Positions 1-7,700 of a DNA stretch of 24,243 nucleotides are shown piece by piece. The stretch's first letter is position 1; each line of letters begins with the position of its first letter. The stretch comes from Sphaeroforma arctica JP610. Its lineage: Eukaryota; Opisthokonta; Ichthyosporea; Ichthyophonida. Both the position numbers and the translations under genes were made by a program. The DNA lies in the NCBI RefSeq assembly GCF_001186125.1, contig NW_014040447.1, positions 76,565 through 100,807 of the forward strand, read 5' to 3'. Under the pieces are notes generated by a model. That model was not told where the DNA came from. It did not search any database and was given only the letters and a program-made list of their open reading frames with translations.

Positions 1-153
<153 letters not shown>

Positions 154-237
154 TCGTACATATGAAAAGTTCTATTTTGTTAAATATACGCATACATGTG
201 TGAATATACATAATTGTATACACGTGTGTATAGCGAC

Positions 238-465
238 GTCCACGCTCACACACACGCTCACACACACGCATACACACACGCACACACACAGGCACACACA
301 CTCACCCGCACACAAAGAACAGACACATACACAGACATAGACAGACATAGAGACACACAGGCACAGAGAGAGACACACACACACACTTTCACAGACACAG
401 ACACATACACACACGCATACACACAACACATACACATAGACACAGGCATACACATTCACACATAT
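238..465. repeat. (CA)n-rich imperfect microsatellite
   Basis: Purine-pyrimidine alternating tract of CACACA, CACGCA and CAGACA units. The apparent ORFs on both strands (THTHTH and CVCVCV) are shadows of the repeat. The stretch 466-730 after it is AT-rich with short TATATA runs and shows no gene. Confidence 0.93.
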
Positions 466-733
466 ATATGCATATACATATACATAGATATATATTCGTC
501 CATACCATATATGTATTCATACAATTTTGTGCTATTTTTTCACCCAAAAATTATGTACGAATAATATTCCATATTGTGAACATGATTCTGCTGCGTCAAT
601 TTTTTATCGTGCGAAATCTCGATAGAGGGCAGAAGGGAAATACGTTTATAGTGTATTCTCGTTAAGGTGCATAAATTCAATCGTAAAATCGATTGGAGTA
701 CTATGAGCTTTCATATTTATATATATATTTTAC

Positions 734-921
734 ATGGAAGACGATATCCGAGGCACGTATACGTGCAAAACTAGACAAACCCTCGATAAATTGAACCTGT
801 TTCTGTGCTTAGGTAGTGTTGTTTCTTATAATAGGACAAATAGCGGGCTTACCAATATAGCCTCATATATCAATGTCGAGTCGTGCGGGGGCTTCAAGCA
901 AACGGCGTCCAAAATAGTCAT
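734..921 (-). CDS. Possible first two exons of an unrecognised minus-strand gene (partial)
   Basis: Candidate exon A runs 921-853 (23 codons, MTILDAVCLK...IYEAIL) and ends at a GTAAGC donor. Candidate exon B runs 796-734 (21 codons, VQFIEGLSSFARIRASDIVF plus H) after an acceptor preceded by CTAAGCACAGAAACAG, and ends at GTAAAA. Both junctions are phase 0, and the joined peptide of 44 residues is balanced and looks globular, unlike the low-complexity surroundings. The start is the ATG at 921-919, with an in-frame TAA 18 bp upstream and no AG between them. I cannot find the next exon before the CA/TA repeats at 465-1, so the gene would continue leftwards or be broken. Family not recognised; a chance pair of splice-like signals remains possible. 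Confidence 0.33.
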
Positions 922-1650
922 CGACACCAAGGAATAGTATTACGAATGAAATATCGGATCAATTAACAAAATTAATTACTGTAGAGACTAGATCAAAATC
1001 TTATTAGCATTCACCGATGACAAGCGAAGTCGCCACTCACTTCCCACCTATCTATGTGATGTCGATCTAACATTTAGAAATGTTGCAAGAAAATGGAGCG
1101 ATTCGTAAATCTGGTAGACCTGATATTATTTTTGTATCTACAAATGTACGTGTTAATGTACATAAGACTCGTATACGTACCTATATCGTATTTGCATATA
1201 CCGTATACAAGTATCTAACATTACTAATGCATTGGTTCCCTTGAGCAGAACTGGACCTTATTCATAACACCAACATGTAAGCTGTTCTACACCTTTCCAC
1301 AATGTAAAGCATTCCTCGCTATGAATTTTCACTGCTAGGCTTATACCGAGGGGAGATAAGTACAGTTCATTCTCCCGATGGAATTACGAGTGTCAAAGAC
1401 ATGTCTCCATTTTGAGGTCCAATAATTACTCAAATACATATTTGTTCAGTACGTTTATGAACCTTCAATCCTTTCAAAATCAATCGTTTAATACTTTCAG
1501 GGCGGGACAGACACAGTCTAAATCCCTTTTAACCTTACCCCAAGAATGTCACAGGAAGGATTTGGACAGCTACTCAAAAATATAGGCCTATGCATGGATC
1601 AACGTTTCCTCAACTAGATCGCATATCTGAGAGACCTATGGAAAGTGAGC
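922..1650. other. Non-coding spacer
   Basis: About 730 bp with stops in all frames at normal density and no convincing splice pairs. It would hold the promoter of the candidate minus-strand gene starting at 921. I see no strong TATA box or other motif I would name. Confidence 0.5.
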
Positions 1651-1866
1651 ATGCTGTTAAAAATCAAACTTATGTTAGCATTGCTGCTCATGTTCGCGTT
1701 TGTTGCCGGCTTCTCCGTATATCATTGCTGCTTGTTTACGCACATAATAGGTTCACCCAATGAAAATCGGCTCACAGAAGACTTCACTGTATATCATTGC
1801 TGCTTGTTTACGCCTATCATAGGTTCACCCAATGGAACTCAGCTCACAGTAGACTTCTCCGTATAG
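1651..1866 (+). CDS. Small ORF with signal-peptide-like start and 24-residue repeats
   Basis: ATG at 1651 opens a 71-residue frame. Residues 1-20 (MLLKIKLMLALLLMFAFVAG) have the basic n-region, hydrophobic core and AxG-like end of a signal peptide. Then come two copies of a 24-residue unit (FSVYHCCLF-H/P-IIGSPN...) and the first three residues of a third, where TAT of copies 1 and 2 reads TAG. The repeat period is 72 bp, a multiple of three, and substitutions between copies keep the frame open. It could be a secreted Cys-containing peptide, the 5' exon of a longer gene, or a decayed repeat ORF. No splice donor is obvious. No family recognised. Confidence 0.3.
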   Translation: MLLKIKLMLALLLMFAFVAGFSVYHCCLFTHIIGSPNENRLTEDFTVYHCCLFTPIIGSPNGTQLTVDFSV

Positions 1867-1886
1867 CATTGCTGCTTATGCTTGCG
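1710..1886. repeat. 72-bp tandem repeat, about 2.4 copies
   Basis: Copies start at 1710, 1782 and 1854 with CTTC-TCC/ACT-GTAT-A-TCATTGCTGC, giving a constant 72-bp period. Each contains a GGTTCACCCAATG core except the truncated third copy. A further CATTGCTGCT word lies at 1679 just before copy 1, so the array may once have been longer on the left. Confidence 0.85.
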
Positions 1887-1949
1887 CTCGTTGTTGGTTG
1901 TTTGCCGTAGATCTCTCCCATTTTGGCGCGCAGTATCGGCCGTGCCGGG

Positions 1950-2180
1950 GCGGGCCATAGCTTAGAGCACAGATCGCTATCACACTCCACCAAACCACCT
2001 GTAGCAATTGTTTCAAAAACAGATTGACGCTCAAAAAGTGCAATTCAAGTTTTGTAGGAATAGATCCCTTAACTGAGACACATACATACACCGACAAACA
2101 CAACACAGGTATGCTGGCCATAATTTGTACTACGAATCGCTGACACACTCCACTAAGCCACCCGGGGCAATGGCAAGATA
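1950..2180. repeat. Direct repeat of about 45 bp, copies about 164 bp apart
   Basis: The segment around 1967-2013 (CGCTATCACACTCCACCAAA, then CCACCTGTAGCAATTG) recurs around 2131-2175 (CGCTGACACACTCCACTAAG, then CCACCCGGGGCAATGG). The copies are diverged and lie in a GC-richer patch. No coding sense is evident. They may be remnants of a duplicated segment. The rest of 2180-2470 shows no gene. Confidence 0.6.
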
Positions 2181-2472
2181 AGAAAGTTGTAACCTATTTT
2201 ATGCAGATACAGATGAACACTCACTCACAAGCAAACATATACAGACACAGACTTACACAGCCTAGTATATGTGAACTATTGGCGCAATAAATAACTTTTT
2301 TAGGGTCTAACGTTTATATTCCGAAACGCGATGGTAATGCCCATGTATAAAATTGCACACAGAGATCCACAGACTTATTGAAGACAATAGTGTACACTAA
2401 GACACAAAGACCCATAGACTTATTGCAATCCCAATAACCCCAACTATAAGTCTGCATGCCCCTGGGCCATTT

Positions 2473-4270
2473 TCAGATCAGCCAATACGCAGTGACCATA
2501 CACACTGAAAACATTCCATGAGATGGTATATGGTATATTCATACACGCCTCGAAGGAAAAGCCAAGATACGGCCCTGACTATGTTGCGAAATAAGATTAT
2601 ATACCTAAATCCGTGATACAAAAGGGTGCAAAATATAGCCCTGACTATCCAGAGAATTAAAAACATACCCAAATTGATGACACCTCTCCCCAATAGAAAC
2701 CGTTCTGCTGCCTTGAGGGAGATCGCAAGGAACCCCAGGTCTTTCAGAACCTGTAAATGCAAAACAAAAATATTCAGCAACTCCATCACACGCGTCTACT
2801 AGACTCGTATCTCACTGGCTGCATGTCGCAATAGCCTCAAGACATATTCATCAAATACCACAGATTTCATCACCTCACACTCGTGACAAACTGAAGGTCT
2901 CAAGATAAGAAATAGAGCGTCTAAAACCTCTGAAGTCATCATTTAAATTGCATGGTCTCCCTGCTGGTACACTTAAAGTATGAACACAACCTAGACTATA
3001 GACTACTGTTAGAAGAAAACCCATCGATATGAGACTCACCTGTTTGATGGGGTGAGATAACCACTCGGGCGACAGATAACTGTCCGAAAACCACTTGCGG
3101 TTGGCCTTCTTCTTCACCGAACTGGGACTGCCGCGATCGCCTTTCACAATGACCTTTGGAGAACTATATGGATGAAGTGATGAATGGGAAACTTGAGCGA
3201 GTCTGAATGCTTATCATCGGAGGTGTTGGGAAGGTAAGAATAATGTATTGTACACCCAAATGCTTGATAAAAATGCAAGCCCAGAGATCCATAGACCCCC
3301 CCCCCCCCACCACACATTCACCCACCCCCACCCACCCCTACACACACACACATATATATATATTAAGTAGCGAACAAGTGACTAAAATGATTCTGAACGG
3401 AATACGTAATAGACAGCTGGGTCTTACCAGCGGTGCCGCACTGCAACATGTATGCTGACAAGACTAAACACAGTAAACTAAACAACTTCCAGGTCAATAT
3501 CATACGCAAGCAACACAAACCGATTGTGTCCTTGTTCTCCGTTCTGTCGGTAATAACATGCACTAACTTGCACATAGAAACCTGTAGTGTACTAGTATAT
3601 GGACTTCACAAACTCAGGCGACGCCTTATGTATATCAACGGGATGCATCATTATTGCACAGTAGTTCTTCCATTCAAGTACCAAGATTGACATTCATACC
3701 TAGGCAGAATATACTGCTGTGGGAGTACTTCAATCTTACACTCAATTAAAATCAGACATGTCAATATGCAAGTTCGTGTTTATTATCATATATACTCATT
3801 GCCACTATACAGTGGTGTCCACAGTCCACACACGAAGACCTAATTCAGATATGACAACACAGATATACACGGATACGAACCGAAATAGCATGCAGAAACA
3901 AAGTCGCAGTTGCAAACAAACGGGAACTCCACAAGCCTTACACTAGATGTTTACATAGATCCACATATGGGATTTCAACACGATCGACGAATACATGATC
4001 ATATTCATAGACGGATATGAACGCCACACCTGTCTTCACATACACACACAGCTATGAGTCCAGACAGATAAACCGATTGATTGTCGCATCCAAACACAAA
4101 TGAAAGCTTTACGCATAATTTCCGTATGCATACGCATTTTCATATTTAAATTCTTCCACATACATGTATATACGCAGATGAGAAGTCAAAACATACTCAT
4201 GCAGGGTTCGCTTGTTCTCAGTGCTTGGCGACTGGCTGGTCTTGAGTTTACGGAGACAACGGCCCTCCAT
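2473..4270 (-). CDS. Four phase-consistent exons: small gene or 3' exons of RIF1
   Basis: Exons on the minus strand: 4270-4197 (acceptor CTTCCACAG, donor GTATGT), 3202-3040 (acceptor GCATTCAG, donor GTGAGT), 2750-2669 (acceptor TTTGCATTTACAG, donor GTATGT) and 2504-2473 (acceptor GAATGTTTTCAG, ending in TGA). Phases agree at every junction (2/1, 0/0, 1/2), giving 116 residues if read from the ATG at 4270. The first half is basic and Ser/Pro-rich. The second (WFSDSYLSPEWLSHPIKQ, then VLKDLGFLAISLKAAERFLL) looks like a small helical domain. The first exon begins exactly at ATG behind a good acceptor, so either the 5'UTR is spliced or these exons follow RIF1 exon 10 through a GTGTGT donor at 4729, which is also phase 0. 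The short last exon is the weakest part. I do not recognise the family. Confidence 0.5.
2751..3039 (-). other. Intron between candidate exons
   Basis: GTGAGT at 3039 to TTTACAG at 2751. No ORF or repeat of note lies within it. Confidence 0.5.
3203..4196 (-). other. Intron or spacer with poly-C tract and CA/TA repeats
   Basis: About 1 kb between candidate exons. It holds a run of about 13 C at 3297-3309 followed by CCCACC and CACACATATATA repeats to 3363. There is also a CATGTTGCAG...GTAAGA pair on the minus strand around 3452-3439 that could bracket a 13-nt micro-exon, but its phase would break the model, so I leave it out. Nothing else is seen from 3500 to 4196. Confidence 0.45.
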
Positions 4271-4708
4271 CTGTGGAAGGTTTGATATATCATTATTAGG
4301 ATTAGAATTGCAGTACGAGTGTCTTCTTAGTTTAGTATTACAGTTTTCTTTAAACAAAAGAGTTTAGCGGTCGAGGTTTTTGTGAGCTGTAGTGTGATTA
4401 TTTGTTAAAAACTTCTGATGCAACAGTGGGGACATGTCGCACAGGCAAGATATGTACATGTACTGCAGATGATCAACACAAGGTAAGCAAACACACACGA
4501 GAAGAGCATGCAGTGCATAACAAGTGCAAATGATACACATGGCCAGTACATAGGGTGCAGAAGATCGCAAACGTATATAACATAGAGCGCAACTATTAAG
4601 AAAATTTTAGGCAGGGGCAAGACTGTTCAAAGGGTCCAACTTATTTGAACCAACAACAGTACCCGGACAACACCGGAAATCAATGATATACATACAACGC
4701 TACAACAC
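4271..4708 (-). other. Downstream region of RIF1 exon 10 (3'UTR, spacer or intron)
   Basis: Between the TGA at 4711-4709 and the acceptor at 4271. I see no canonical AATAAA on the minus strand here, which is mild support for reading it as an intron rather than a 3' end. Two minus-strand frames through 4620-4364 are Cys-rich, but they have no supporting splice signals and I do not call them. Confidence 0.4.
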
Positions 4709-7700
4709 TCACGCAGTGTGAAGACACACCTCGAATTCGTGCAGTATATTGGCTGTCAAATCAAACCGCAGTGACCTGGACGGGGTAGACACCGCCGACA
4801 TTCCTACCGACCGCAGACTCGACGCAGACGGTGTGCTAGACGGTGCACAGGGCTCAAACCGAGAACGTGCGTGTGTGTGTGAGAGTGTGAGACTGTGGGT
4901 CTGTGTCTGTGGGTTATGTCGAGTGGTGGCTGTGCTCGACGCCTGCTGTGTTTTCATGTCGGTCGAGTGTGTGGATTGGGTATCGGGACAGGCACCAGCT
5001 GTCTCAACCCCACTTGATGCTCTGTTTTTAGTACCCAGATATATAACCTCGTCGCAGACTGTCCTAACCTCGTTGGCATCATGACTAGTAGACGGTTGTG
5101 CTATTTTTAGCACGGGCTGTTCTATTTTTAGCATCGCAACATCTGCGTCAGCACCCAGCCCTTCCTCCGTGCGACAGATGGCGATCGCCAAATTGCGAGG
5201 CTGCATGGGCGTCTCGTCGGGGGTCTCCTCCACAGCTACCTCCTCAGTACCTTTGGTATTAGCGTGTGATGGCGTGCACCTAAAATTTTCAGTCAAGGTG
5301 TGCTTAGGCCCAATTGCACCTCTTCGCGGAGTGTCCGATGGTGAGGGACATGTATGTTTAAGATTAGCCATTGTCTGCGCGTGCTTCGGTTTATAAGGCT
5401 GTATATACGGTGTGTACGGCCGAGCCCGTGGGTGTGGGTGTGGGTCTGCATGTGCAGGGGTACTGCTGCTCAAATACCCACTCTCTGTCTCTGACCCAGG
5501 CAAGGTCTGTGGCGTGATATTTACATACGTCCTACGTTGTGTACATACTTGTGTGCCCAGGTTATCCAAACCGTTCGTGCGCTCTGCGGGTTGTTGGCCT
5601 AGAAAGCCGTGTGGCGCTTCACGGAGACCTGTCCATGCAGGGAAACGCGCACGTGGTTGCACGCATTGCACTAGCAACGACTCAGGCACGACGGGTGTGC
5701 TTGCTCGGGCGTGTGCGTGTATCTGTTCATGTGAGGGTGTGTGTGTTTGTGCGTGTGAGGATGTGAGGGTGTGTGCGCTAGAGAGTGTATGTGTCTGCAC
5801 GTCTGTATGGACCTGTGGGTCACCCACGCCTATAGGGGTAGACACGCGCACTTGTGTATTGGAAGATAGAGTTCCACTATCCTCACTTGCAAATACGGCC
5901 GTTTTACTATCCTCGCCGGTTGCAAGTGTGAGAGTACTACTATCCTTAGCCGTATGTGTATTGGAAGGTCGACTGTCCTCATATGTGCGTGCAGCAGCGT
6001 CTGCTACTTGACATGTGGCAAAACCAGCTACTACAAGGCCGACAGAGCTCTGCATGAGCACACCGGATGTATGGCCATGGGTAGGTGTGACACTCAACTC
6101 TGTCTCTTCCAATAGAGGTACAGCCACTACATCAACAGCCGTGTGTTGAAACTTTGGTACGGAGGCGTGTTGTGGGGGGGTTGCTATCTCGGTACTGTCG
6201 CTATTCGTACTCGCACTCGCGTTAGCGTTGTTGGTTAGGTCACTCAGCGTACTTCCCTTTTGACTCGTTGCATCATCTTTTGACATCCAGTGCAACTCAT
6301 CCTTGTCGCAATCACCATCGGCTGTTTGTTTAAATATATCCTCGCTCGCACTTTCGCAATCAACTACATCCGTACGTTTCTCCGTTTTCTCCATAAAAAC
6401 GCTCATACCAACAATCCAGGAAACCTGTACAGCACTACTTACAGCAGTAGACACACTTTCGGCAGCAGACAGACAGGACGTAGAGCCCTGGTCAGGCTCA
6501 GCCCCGCCCACTAAGCCAGTATCCTGGTCGACATCATGTGTATGTACATCCGCCGTTTCACAGGGTGTAGATACACAAGTAGTGGCCAACGAGTCTTTCT
6601 TCTCGTCAACAGCATGGGTATTCACTATCTCCCCATGGCTAGACACGCCCGGAATATCTGTAGAACCCCTCGCTAATGCGCCCGTCCTGTCACCGGGTAT
6701 GGTCACACAGACGTTGTCTACGACCGGACTGTCCTGCAGAACCCGTCTAGTCGCCACCTCTACTACTCCATCTGCTGAGTAGCTATCGGCCATTCTCATC
6801 GGTGCCTCGTCTATCTCTGCGTCTGTAGGTACAGTGTCTCCTCGATTATCATCCGCAGAACTCATCGCCGCAGCCCGACCTTCAGGTAAGTCACCCCCCA
6901 CACCGACAGCGTCGATAGTTACCGGCGCACCAACCCTTTCACAGCTTGCAGATGTACTCACATCTACAGTGGCACTGACAATCCCCTTTGGTGTATTCGC
7001 CACGCGCTCACCAGCAGCCAGACCACACTGCAGACTGCCATCGGTATATTTGTCCGTTGCTTGCAACCCCTTTTGGCCTGTAGGTAAATCGCGGTCCAAG
7101 TCGTAGCTGGCAGCTGTTCTCGCACTTTCATCCAGATCACTGCCTGCGCGACATCCTTTGTCCGACAACTCAGACACCGAGCATTTGTTAGCCACCATAT
7201 GGCATACACCAACAGAATGCCAAGTAGCAGACGCATCAGTTTCTCTACAGGGATGTACTGTTGTTGGCCTACTTTCTGCTGTTGTATCACAAATATCTGG
7301 AGACACCTCAGCGTAATCAGAAAGTGCGTACTTGTTGTCGGCTTGCACTTTCCCTTCACACCTACCCAGTTCACCGGTGGAGGTCATGTCCTGGTCTACA
7401 GAAGCACGCACGGTCACAGTAGCGACTTCATTAGAACCGAATATACTTTCACTGACACAACCTCCAGAGCTAGCCGAACCAGCTGTTGTACTGACAACCT
7501 TAGACTCATCGTCAGCCACATCTTTGTGTTCAGGTACGACTATACTGAGGGGCTTAGACATATCTATGCTGAGATTATCTGCACCCTCAAGGTCCAACAC
7601 ACTCGCAGTAGGTCGCTTGGCTGCGTTGGTTTGTGTAACACTCGCAGAAAACTGCACATCCTTTCGCGTATTCGCCGCAGCGGTACACATAGTACGCGCC

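Noticed and set aside
3439-3451. 13-nt micro-exon bracketed by TTGCAG and GTAAGA on the minus strand
   Set aside because: Inserting it between exons 4270-4197 and 3202-3040 would break the phase that otherwise fits.
4364-4620. Cys-rich minus-strand frame with CxxC-like spacing (CSTCTYLACATCPHCC)
   Set aside because: Spacing suggests a zinc site, but there is no start or splice support and the alternative frame is equally open.
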